NCBI RefSeq assembly: GCF_019175385.1
Contig: NC_083344.1
Location: 63,426,782-63,490,781 of the forward strand
Length of the DNA stretch: 64,000 nucleotides
Direction: 5' to 3'
DNA from: Lycium barbarum
Taxonomy: Eukaryota; Streptophyta; Magnoliopsida; Solanales; Solanaceae
Below the pieces are notes generated by a model. That model did no database searches. It was given only the letters and a program-made list of their open reading frames with translations, and was not told the DNA's origin. The position numbers and the translations under genes were made by a program. Below, one piece after another: positions 1-9,931 of this stretch (position 1 is the first letter of the stretch; every line of letters starts with the position of its first letter).

Positions 1-570
1 AAATATTTGTTAAACTCAAGTATTTTGACATTCCTTAAAGTTTGAATAATGTTTAGCATCGTAAATATGTGAGAAGTTTAAATTCAAAGAATTCATACCA
101 CGATTAATTTGAAATTTTAAATAACTATTTTGTAACAAGGATTTGATCGTAGTAACTATAGACAATAAAATTCGCGCTAAGAAAATAATGGAGATTGGTT
201 TTTATCGCAACAATCATAGAATTTTGTTTAAATTTTATGAGTGTTACAATCTCTATGAATCCCCTGTTCTTCTTTTCAAAAATATATTCAATTGCCTTTG
301 AGTTTTACTTTGATTTTTGTGGACTTGATCTTGACTTGTACTTGGATTCAAGGGCCTGAAGCTTGATCTAAATTTTGGGGTTGTTGATCTTGACTTGTAC
401 TTTTATTCAAGGGCATGAAGGTTGATCTTGAATTTTGTGGTCTTGATCTTTAGAACTTGTAGAGAAATACTTGCTTGCTTAAAGCTTGTAGCTTATTGAG
501 AAAATTGTGTCGTTCCACGAGCTCTTTGGCTTCTTGTTAGAATTTTGCTATCTATTTTGAATTATGAGAC
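1..570. other. AT-rich intergenic stretch, nothing recognised
   Basis: No open reading frame of note, no LTR terminus, PBS or PPT is visible. Around 300-450 there is a weak direct repetition of phrases such as 'ttgatcttgacttgtac', suggesting an old imperfect duplication. Confidence 0.5.
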
Positions 571-669
571 TGTCACGCTCCGAACCTTGTCCTGGGTGGA
601 TCACCACTCGATGTCTTAACTTGACCCGAGCGAACCAACTCTACATGCTTTATGACTCGAGACATATAT
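571..669 (-). repeat. LTR terminal fragment
   Basis: Starts TGTCACGCTCCGAACC, which resembles the reverse complement of a Ty3/gypsy LTR 3' end. After about 100 bp it is cut by LTR G at 670. Only the terminus remains in the window, so the family is not assigned. Confidence 0.45.
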
Positions 670-2594
670 TGTCACGACCCAAAATCCCCAATAGAAACTA
701 AGTCGTGAATCATAAATAAATTGCATAAATAAAAAAGGAACAACTATAATAAGTCTCATAATGAGTCAAATAATAAGGATATAAAGTAGTCTAGTCAATA
801 AACCTCCCAAAACCTGAAAGTCATAAGTACAAGAGCTACTAATTTGAATACAAGTCTGAAATGCAACAATGATACTGTCTGAAATAAGGAAAGACGGGAA
901 ATAGAGATAGGAAGGAGTCTGGCACCGCGGAACCATCATCGGCTCACCCTAAACTCCAAGCAAATGCTCCAACAAATCTACAAGCCTTGATCTCCACTCG
1001 TGCGGGGATCTGGACCTGCACACAAAAGGTGCAGCAAGTGTAGAATGAGTACGGAAAGCATGCATACCCAGCAGCATCGTCGATCCACCCTACACTATAA
1101 TGATGATGAGGGTTGATACTTCTGATACTCCTCTTCTTGCTTCGTTAGTCTCAAAGTTCACAGTTTATAAGCATTCAATAGGTAAAGGAATTATCCACAA
1201 CTCAATCAATTCATAAAGTCCCGTTCCTTTCTAAGTATAGTCGTAAAGATTCAATCTTTTCAACGTTTCGCACAACTATGGTATGGAAACAAGCCAACAA
1301 GTAAGATAACATGAAATGCACGTGAAAAATATGCAATACACGTGAATAATATGCAATGCAAGTGAAGAATACGCAATGACCATATGTACCGGTGTACACA
1401 CACTTCTGCAGTAGGTTTCACGTGAGCCATGGGGGACTCATGAGGTCGATACACCCACCTAGAATACTAGATCTCCCAGATCACATCGGGCACAGCCAAT
1501 CGGCTATAATATCATCATCACTCTGTTTATGTACCATATCCAATATCCGGCCTCTAAGGCCCTTTCTCGTATCCCATAATTCATATGCCAATAATATTAT
1601 GAATGAATATAATTGATATGCGTAAACCATGCAAATGCATAATCATCAATTCAATATCAAGATTATATGTTCTCTTTCATAGTTTCCACGAGATGTGCAG
1701 TGATGAATGCAAGTCGAATCAATACTCACAAGTCTTAGTCAAACATGGCTATCACTGCCCAAATAAGCAACAACATACCAACCTATTGGACTTAGCCACC
1801 ACCTTTATGGCCCGAAGGCCACATAATCTTCGTCACATTGCATGATTCTTTCATATTTTAGTTACCCATACAATCACACCGGTACCTGCACAAGTGTTCG
1901 TCACCTCATGAGTACGGGACCCCCAATTCCCCATTACACTCCTTAGTTATATTAACCAACACATAACACTACATAAAGGGTCTAGTAAGTCTCAACTTGC
2001 TTGAATCTAAAGCCGAAGAGTCACTCCGCAACCTCTCCATTCCTTTGAACTTCCGAATGAGCCCAATCTATTCAAATACAGTATCTACATAAGAATACAA
2101 GTCTATCAATAATGATTATTTCATATAAAGGATTCGGGTAAAAAAGTCAATCCAAAACCATATCCCGAGCCCCGGAGGTCAAAACCGAAAATTTACCTTA
2201 AATTCATCTTACCCATAGTCATAATCCTAAAAATCGTGAAGGTTCTAATCACATTTGGACCTTCAATTTCATTAATTCCTACTAAATCCATTTCCATGGG
2301 AAAACCTTAGAGCTCATTTGGTACGAGGGATAAGGGATAAATAATCCCGGGATTAAATTTGAGATGAGTTTATCACACGTTTAGTTGAGATTGTAGTGTT
2401 ATTTCTTCCCTGTGAGAGGGTGGAATAACTAATCCCAGGATAAGTAATCCTAGGATAACTTGTTTCCCAACCAAATAACCCCTTAATCTACTACTTAGAA
2501 TCATGAAAGCAAAAGGTAAATAAAGGATGGAATCATGAATTAATACTTAGATTATGGTTAAGAACTTACCCTAATGAAGAACCTTGAATCTAGC
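670..2594 (-). repeat. LTR G, left part (split by element E)
   Basis: Begins TGTCACGACCC, the reverse complement of an LTR 3' end. It aligns by eye, with many substitutions, to LTR H at 21744-23673 (shared phrases such as 'aagtcataagtacaagagct' and 'gggacccccaattccccatta'). It ends at the CTAGC target duplication of element E and resumes at 20699. No coding capacity. Confidence 0.7.
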
Positions 2595-2809
2595 TGTTAC
2601 ACCTCTCATTTTCATACGTTGAGTTTCACCGAATGCTAATTGTCCTAGCCTTGGGAAGTAGGATAAATTTTTCGAGGTCATGGGGATAGATATGTCCATC
2701 TTGGGTATATAATGGAGAAAAACCATGTTTAGTAAGCCTCGGGAAGGTTTAAGACTCGTTGGATCATCGGAGTTAAGTTTCGGTGGAAGTTTGGTAAAAT
2801 GTCACATTA

Positions 2810-2965
2810 GGGCGCAACATGCGAGCAGCAAAGCGTGCTTTGCGGCCACACAATTGCAAAGCAAAGTGTGACAGTGAAATAGGTGATGTTGCGAGGTCTG
2901 CGACACAACATGCGGCTCGCAAATCACGCTTTGCGTCTAGCAAAGCTTGCCGCATGTTATGTCGG
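2810..2965. repeat. U3 inverted-repeat tract (GCAAAGC/GCTTTGC)
   Basis: Clustered short inverted repeats such as 'gcaaagcgtgctttgc' lie about 215-370 bp inside the LTR, just 5' of the TATA box. The 3' LTR has the same tract at 17900-18060. They could be enhancer or hairpin elements; function unknown. Confidence 0.6.
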
Positions 2966-2985
2966 TCCAGAATTTTCTAGACCAC

Positions 2986-2993
2986 TATAAATA
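2986..2993 (+). promoter_or_regulatory. TATA box of element E 5' LTR
   Basis: TATAAATA in context 'ccactataaatagac', about 390 bp from the LTR start, repeated at the same place in the 3' LTR. If used, transcription starts near 3015-3020 and some 2.6 kb of the LTR is transcribed leader. Confidence 0.6.
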
Positions 2994-3663
2994 GACTAAA
3001 TTCGACCCAAAATCATATTTTCACCATTTTTGGTCATAGAAACCTCTAAAACACTCTCCATTATTCATCCATAAGAAACCAAGGGAAATCCATGATCAAC
3101 TACATAAACCCACAAAATCAAGTGTAAGAAACCTACCAAAGTTCATCTAAGTCAAGAAATCACAAGGGAAGTGGACTAGGGTTTTTGGTGCAAGAAAAGA
3201 ATTTCCAGTCCAAGCTTATTCTCCCATTATCTAAGGTGAGTTTTGTCACACCCTAATCCCGCTAGGGTGTGATGGGCACCCGACCCCATACTCGGAGCCG
3301 AGCGAACCCGCTGACTCTCCTTACATACATAATCTTTTGGACTTTTAAATTAAATAAAGATGAAACGCATAGCACAACTTTCAGAAATATTCTTTTTCGT
3401 TGCTTTCAAATCAAACAAAATCTGTAATCATATAGAACTTATATCATAACACAAATGACACATCGGTTGATGGAGCCGCTTACAGAACTGACAACCCCTA
3501 CCCACGACTCTGTCTGCAAAGTCTCTAACATTAATCAGACATCATAGCACACATACTCTGACTCGGCAGCACTCCAAGAGCAAGTGGAGCTTGCCAACTC
3601 CGCTGGAACATTTTCTATAATAGCTTCAGCTCATCTGCGTGTACCTGCGCGGCATGAAACGCA

Positions 3664-3700
3664 GCCCCCGAAGAAAGGGGGTCAGTACGGAAAATGTACT
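3664..3700 (-). other. LTR tail double hairpin, element A left LTR
   Basis: CCCCC/GGGGG stem (3664-3668 with 3676-3680) followed by CAGTAC/GTACTG (3682-3687 with 3695-3700). Same order and spacing as in other LTR families here, about 420 nt from the LTR 3' end. Confidence 0.7.
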
Positions 3701-3828
3701 GAGCATGTAAGGCCAGAATCACAATAAAAGAATCATAACTGATACAAAAGGTGCAGAAACATATACAATGTCCAGAATACCAAAACTCTCGCCTTTAGAG
3801 CGTAATCATGCATATCATTATCACATAG

Positions 3829-3897
3829 CGTACCCGGCCCATTATGGGACTCGGTGGATAAAATCACATCATCATACTTTCGTATCATCATGCATAC

Positions 3898-3928
<31 letters not shown>

Positions 3929-4235
3929 TATACCGTACCCGGCCCTCTAGTGAGGGACTCGGTGGATGAAGTCATACCGTACCCGGCCCATTAAGGGACT
4001 CGGTGAATAGAATCATGCATGGGAACATCATATATCATACACATACCGTACCCGGCCCTCTAGTGAGGGACTCGGTGAATCAAATCATCATATGCCCTCC
4101 TGGCCACCATAACACATCATCATCATCATCATATCATCATATACATATACCGTACCCGGCCCATGAAGGGACTCAGTGAACAATGCAATGGAACGCGCAC
4201 GATAACATACCCGGCCCGGGACTCGGTGAATAGAC
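3829..4235 (-). repeat. Hairpin minisatellite in element A left LTR (6 irregular units)
   Basis: Six copies of a motif of the form 'accgtacccgg-CCC...GGG-actcggt'. The centre varies but stays self-complementary: CCCATTATGGG, CCCTCTAGTGAGGG, CCCATTAAGGG, CCCATGAAGGG and CCCGGG. Units lie 50-105 bp apart. Confidence 0.75.
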
Positions 4236-6242
4236 ATATTGAGGCGTGCACGAGCAGAGTAGTGATAAACTATATGCATATAAATCAAGACTCGATAGAC
4301 AAGTATACTTACCGACACCTGAAGGCTCAGAAACAAGTTTCGGGTCAATCCGACTCAGTATAAGAAAGTTATGAGCGTTTGAAGTACAGAACGTTCTACA
4401 AAATTTTCAGGAACCATTTTTGGAAAATCAAAGCCATAATCATGTCAAGTACCTTTCGGATATCGTTATGGATCACATCGGATAGAGCTTTTGGAAGCAT
4501 ATGTACGTATCAAAATAGATCACACACTCAATGGAATACTCAAACGTGTTATCATTTGACAATCAAGATATTAGCCATATCACTTATCTCTCGAATACCA
4601 TTCGGATACATATCAAATAGATCTTCAGACATCATAGATACGCATCAAAATCACGTGAAACAGCTTATGGAAATCAAGAACGTTAGCCATCCTTGTGGCT
4701 CTAAGAATGGGAGTTTCTTTGAAATCATACATATACTTTGTCATATTGGTTTCACAAAGATCATGCCAAAAGAAAGAAAGGGTAAGCCTTACATACTAGC
4801 TCCACATCCTATTAGCTACGCTTATTCATCCAAACTTGCTAGTCTACATTCAAGAGAATTAACATAATCATTAGATTCATCGACATATACTTGTCTTAGT
4901 CTTTCAAATGCATTCATTCATATTCTACCAAAATTTCGGCAGCATTTCCCCTGTAAATACACCATCCCCGAGAATCTAACTCGGCCAAATCAACAATCAA
5001 TAATCAGATAATTCAACTCGGCCAAATTGTTAACAACATTACCAACAATCATACTTACAACTTTAACAATCAATCCCAAAACATATTCTAACATTAACAA
5101 CTCTTGTCACACAATTCACGACATTTCATTTATATCCAATTCAATCACATATACTCAAGCTACCACCAATGATCCCATATTTAAGTATTAATCCAAAATC
5201 TTTCTAACATGATTCAAGAATACTTCTAACAATTCACACAATATTCAAACAACCCAATTGATGCACACTTCCACCCGAAATCTCACAACACCACCAAAGA
5301 CAACAACACATTACTTTCTTTCAAATTTATGAACTTCACTAACAATCTACACATTAACAACATCATTCTTACAAGTATATGAAACCATACTAATGTCATA
5401 CTAACTCCTTCAACAATTCTACAATGATCACAACTTCTTTTCAAGTTATCAACCTTCATTTTCATCATGGAATCCACAACAACAATAATCAAATTACTAA
5501 ATAAAATCAATTCATTTGTTCTACACAACACAACTATATTCAGCCACAATATCAACCTACACGACCACAACATAGCATCCACACTTTCATAAATTCCATC
5601 CATTTCTTCACTCTACAACATATACAAACCATCCACAACATATAAAAGAAGATGAAACCTTACCTTTTTCCACTTGCCTTCTTACTTGGCTAGGGTCATG
5701 AACTTGCAAGAATGAATGGTTTTCTTGCTCCAACAACCATTCCATGTTAAAAAAGGACCTTCCAATTTCTTAGAATACTAGGAGAAATAATTTTTTCTTG
5801 ATCAATTTCCAAACAACCAATTTCCTTGGCTAGGGCTGAATGCCCTTCTCCTCTTCGTCTTTTCTTTCTTTCTTGAAGTTTCTTGATTTTGTGTGGAGAA
5901 ATATGACTAATATGTCATATATATATATATATATATATATGCATATTCCATCCATGTGGGCCCAAGCCCACCACACTTGGACGACCACCATGGTCTTTCA
6001 AGAAGTTTCTTGAAGACTTGTGAAATTCCCATTTTGCCCTTAGCCTTCCACAATATTACCATGAACCCTTTTGTGAATTTCCCTTTTTACCCTTAGCCTT
6101 TCTCAATATTTCCATACTAATAATATTCATAAATAATATTCATAACAACTTGTACATTAAAATAATTTTTGAAAATGGTCTTGCCCCCAACTTATCACGA
6201 CTATCTCGAATTATCCGAACGTACAAAATACGAGCTATAACA

Positions 6243-6256
6243 TCCTCCCCCCTTTA
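6243..6256 (-). promoter_or_regulatory. Polypurine tract of element A
   Basis: Pyrimidine run on the + strand (purines AAAGGGGGGGAGGA on the coding strand) immediately beside the 3' LTR; primer for plus-strand DNA synthesis. Confidence 0.9.
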
Positions 6257-6258
6257 GA

Positions 6259-6278
6259 ACATTCGTCCTCGAATGTTC
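6259..6278 (-). other. PPT-adjacent stem-loop (AACATTCG/CGAATGTT), element A
   Basis: Perfect 8-bp inverted repeat with a 4-nt loop directly upstream of the PPT. The same palindrome is at the same place in elements B, E and N, and nearly so in D. Confidence 0.8.
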
Positions 6279-8683
6279 AACTGACCTCATGGGGTGTCAT
6301 AATACTTCGGGAGGGTCCCTCTCATAGTTATCCTTTTCTTTATGCCCATTCCTTATCTTTACATGAGTCCTCATTTCGTGTCATGGGTTTTCCAATCCAT
6401 TGCGCCAATTCATTATCCTTGTCCTTCCCAGGTCATCTCTTCTCTGTTACTGTTTCGTTACAATACCTTAATAGAAATCACGTCTTTGGTACGTAATCTT
6501 CACTTGACAATCCGATATGGCCACAGGCTGTTCCTTGCTCTTACCAGATCCACAGTATTAGAGTTTCGCTTATCATGCTATAAATACCCATCACAGTCCA
6601 ATTACACTTATGGTAACTTATGATCCGAATTCACCTAACTTCTTAGCTCGCAACATCTTGAGTTCTTACTACAACTTTTTCTTTATTTCCTTCTCTCACA
6701 TTTCTCGACACAAGTATACTTGTTTTTGGTCTCTTTGTATTGGCGCTCATTTCATCCTTCGTTATTTCTTGTTGGCTCTCCGGTGGGGATTCCTTACAAA
6801 TATGATCGAGCATCGCTTCACATCGATGATTCATATAAATTCATAGCGTATATTCTTATGCTCCGTATCATTAATGGTCCATGAACTATTTTCTAGTATC
6901 CAATGAACCCTTTTAGCTCCTTCACAAATGCTGCGTTCTTTCTTTCTTTCAAAAATTTCCAAACCACGAATCGTAGGTACTTTTATTACAATAGTCGTTG
7001 TCATCCGAAATATCCTTTGAGTCTTATCATTCTCTCCATTATTCTTTGTAAACTTAGCTTGTAAGCATTTTCTTGCTCTTTTTATTACTCTTTACCGCAT
7101 GTCGCTGCGTACTTAGAAACTACGCAATTTTTGCTCGATACAGGGGATTCATATTACGGTCCAACCATATCATAGTTCATGTCGGCATAAAGCATTCTCT
7201 TAAGGTGTCTTTCATTCTTTTGCTTCATGTCGGCCTCACGGTATACTCATTGTCAGTTCGTTTCTACTCCTTTCATGTATTCTCTTGGCATGCCGATATG
7301 TTTTGAACTCTGGCCCCGAGCTATTAAATTTCCTCGCTGGTGTTTGAAAATGTTATGATTCCTTTTAGGTCTAATATAATACGTTATCCCCCCCTTTAAG
7401 GGGCTCCTTATGTGTCAACAGTCTTCGAGTACCTTCGTCTACGATAATTACCTTATTCCACGTCTTTCTTTCCAACTCTGTGCATAACATATCGAAACTT
7501 CTTACCATAAGTTTTCCTTTCATTTTCTGTCTATATCATCATTTTGTCCACTATTAATCCTTTCACCCATTTAATTCACATACTCGTAAGTCTTCTTAAC
7601 TATGCGTTAGTGTTACAGTTGTGCATCCATTTTATTTTCAAGCGTCCTGCTACTTTTACTCACAACACAGAATTCTTACAATTTCCACTCTCTTTATCCT
7701 TATTCATCGAATCTCTAACTATATTTATGACGCTATAACCGAGCGGTCTCCTATGTACATTCCTTACATTTTCTTCCATTTTTTCTAAGATCAAATCTTT
7801 CAGACCTCACATGAATTCTCGCTCCACACCTTTAATTTCCAACTCAACAATGTCGACCCATTATCCTTATTCTTTCCTTGGTGCGTAACCGGGTTCCTAT
7901 CGCTAATTCGTTAAGGTATCTTCCTTACTCCTATGGTTAGAGGTTTCCAATTATTTTGCTCTCAAATTTTCTCCTCTTCCTTCGACCAATCCCTTTGTAT
8001 ACCTTTTCCTACTTTCATCCTTAACCTTCCTTAGGTTCCTTCCTCCCCGAACACTTTTCCTTTCTTGTTATTTTCCTATTCTTAAGTCACCCTCTCAGGA
8101 AAGCTCTTCCATGTCCGAGGCAACCACATTAATATGGCTACACATTTATTCCTTTATATACCTTTCAATGCCGAAGTCTTATAACATCGTCACTAAGCTT
8201 AGTCATTCCTTCTCTTACTTCACATTCCTTGTCGTGGTCATTATTCTTTCAGACCCACTTATTGAAATGGGTTTTTGAACACCACACATTCCTCTTTTAT
8301 CTCATGTTACCATACTTTATCTTTTTTCGCATGCCTACTTTGAGTTCTTACCCAAATAGTCTCGTGCTTTGCCGGTAGTTTCTCTCGGGGGCTTCCCTCA
8401 CTGAGTTTTCTTACTTTTCATCTTTTTTCGACATTTTGACCTCCCTGTCTTCCATTAACTCACTCTCTTTCTTTTCCAAATATCGTTGTATTAAAATTTC
8501 CAACCTTAACCTGTAGTGAAAATAATAGCAACTTACCTTGTAACACTTGTACCATTTACTTTTGTTGTTACTTGGACTTCGGTACCCTTACTCAATTGGT
8601 GCCTTCCATACCGTAGCACCGGTCGCTGGGACACACATCACGTTCCCACCAATATATTCGCATGTGGGGTGTCGTACGCATTC

Positions 8684-8684
<1 letters not shown>
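6279..8684 (-). other. Element A non-coding interior, 3' half
   Basis: About 2.4 kb without any convincing coding frame; only short open frames. Phrases match element B interiors in reverse complement, for example near the 3' end ('gacctcatggggtgtcat' against B 49618-49636). A second pyrimidine run sits at 7387-7397. Confidence 0.75.
7387..7397 (-). other. Internal second polypurine run, element A
   Basis: TCCCCCCCTTT on the + strand, resembling the PPT core but about 1.1 kb inside the element. Element B has an equivalent run (49103-49119, 54697-54713). Candidate central PPT or a relic; function unproven. Confidence 0.4.

Positions 8685-8719
<35 letters not shown>
8685..8719. repeat. (TA)n microsatellite in element A interior
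   Basis: About 35 bp of TA repeats. It sits at the place corresponding to the (TA)n of element B (48260-48318 and 53870-53912), beside the 5S-like module. Confidence 0.9.
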
Positions 8720-8722
<3 letters not shown>

Positions 8723-8933
8723 CTATCAACTAGCCCACAAAATACTTCCAAATGCTATTCAAGCCTATCCTAATTCCAGAGCTGTGATGCACTCTCTGTC
8801 TTTTCACCAGCCCAGTCTGCCTCGTCCTACGCGACCTCTTATGGTCTCCAACCATCCCGTATATTTTAGTTTCCTTTAGGATACTCTAACTTCTCATTTC
8901 CGCTTATGTTTCAATTTATAGAACTTTTAGTTC

Positions 8934-9036
8934 ACTTCCCAGGGGGTCACCCATCCTAAAATTTCTCCCACCTTAGCACGCTTAACTTCGAAACTTCGAT
9001 GGGATCCGGTGCCTTAATGCTGATATAATCGCGTCC
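8934..9036 (-). other. 5S-rRNA-like module in element A
   Basis: Read on the - strand this 103-bp stretch follows plant 5S rRNA colinearly from its second base region (GGACGCGATTATA...) to the box C end (...CTGGGAAGT). It includes 'caccggatcccatc', the box A-like 'agttaagcgtgct' and the box C-like 'ggatgggtgaccccctggg'. The last 15-17 bases of 5S are not recognisable, and no T run (Pol III terminator) follows closely. It overlaps a short open frame (9156-8956) that is probably not a gene. It is a derived sequence inside the retroelement, not a normal 5S array unit. Confidence 0.85.
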
Positions 9037-9834
9037 GCTTCCTCGCGTGACCTTTATTACCTGATCTAGAGCAAATTGGGGTCTTACAGATTCCGAGACA
9101 TTTTCATAACACGTTCTTCCCTTTACAATTACTATTTTACCCTTTTCAATCCTCAATATTCACCCTTCACCTTCGTGTATCACTACCTTTCGTTCTAGAT
9201 TCCCTGATTCCTGATGGTAACAAATATACCTTCGTCGTCGTTGCTTGTAAGTACTCGGGTATCAGTCTTTTCGGATTTCCACTCACCATTCTTGTATAAT
9301 AATCTATAGCTAATTGTCGACTTTCTCTAAATCCTCCAACAAACCTTGCTCCTACTAAACCTCGAATGTTATCTATTTTAATCCTCTGGACTGCTAATCG
9401 TCTTGCTCGCTGTAATTTTCCACGTCATACCAAATCCATAACCTATCTGAAACAACTCATCCCACTTATTGTCCCTTTACGAAATTTCCTTTCCACGCTC
9501 TTCCTATTAGGTGTTCCAGATCAAATAACCCGATTTTGAAAAATTCTGACCGGGTCTCTTTTATAAATTCTTACCACTCAAATCTGCACACAGCTAATAC
9601 CAACAATGCCTTACAGAGCATACAACTATATATCACATTCCAGCCGTCCAGAGCTTCTAGTTTCAAGTAACAGAACAAATATATCAATACTTACCCCTGT
9701 GACTTTCCATATCGCCACTCACTTCTTCCGTCGTATGTAAGGCTTATATGAGGAATTTCAGTTCCTATGACTTGGCTCTATTGCACGATCTAAGACAGAA
9801 AGAAGGTCAACAATCCCTAAATTCCCTGTAGCCT

Positions 9835-9873
9835 CCTGTTTATAAATGTGGCGCGCTTCACACCATAAACAGG
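9835..9873 (-). ncRNA. Leader hairpin with palindromic loop, element A
   Basis: Between PBS and interior: 9-bp stem (9835-9843 with 9865-9873, CCTGTTTAT/ATAAACAGG), inner TGTG/CACA stem (9847-9850 with 9859-9862) and an 8-nt loop containing the self-complementary GCGCGC. Position and loop suggest a genomic RNA dimerisation or packaging signal (inference). Confidence 0.7.
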
Positions 9874-9916
9874 ACTCTACTGGACACGACTTTGCAGACA
9901 ACCCCTAGGACAACCT

Positions 9917-9928
9917 GCTCTGATACCA
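9917..9928 (-). promoter_or_regulatory. Primer-binding site of element A (tRNA initiator Met)
   Basis: On the - strand TGGTATCAGAGC, complementary to the 3' end of plant initiator tRNA-Met, 3 nt inside the right (5') LTR. Confidence 0.93.
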
Positions 9929-9931
9929 TTT

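Larger units (their letters stand above)
2595..3243 (+). repeat. Element E 5' LTR, first part (U3)
   Basis: Begins TGTTACACC and matches 17686-18350 closely. It holds the palindromic U3 tract and the TATA box. It is broken at 3243 by element A; the sequence resumes at 12907 after the AGTTT duplication. Confidence 0.93.
3244..6242 (-). repeat. Element A 3' LTR (left copy)
   Basis: TGTCACACCC at the left edge and ...CTATAACA at the right; reading on the - strand it runs TGTTATAG...TGTGACA. Nearly identical to 9932-12906. Contains tail hairpins, a hairpin minisatellite, a (TA)n run near 5918-5940 and the conserved module 'ttcggcagcatttcccctgt' near 4935. Confidence 0.95.

Noticed and set aside
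4379..4867. 162-residue open frame repeated at 11054-11542
   Set aside because: Lies inside the A LTRs, antisense to the element; duplicated only because LTRs are paired. No domain, and no equivalent open frame in B or C LTRs.
8934..9036. Functional host 5S rRNA gene
   Set aside because: Last ~16 bases missing, many changes in the middle, no downstream T run, not in a tandem array, and placed at the same site in three retroelement interiors.
8956..9156. Conserved 66-residue frame (also 47830-48030 and 53440-53640) as a possible small gene
   Set aside because: Its second half is the 5S-like module read as codons. Conservation is better explained by the RNA/DNA module; no domain recognised.
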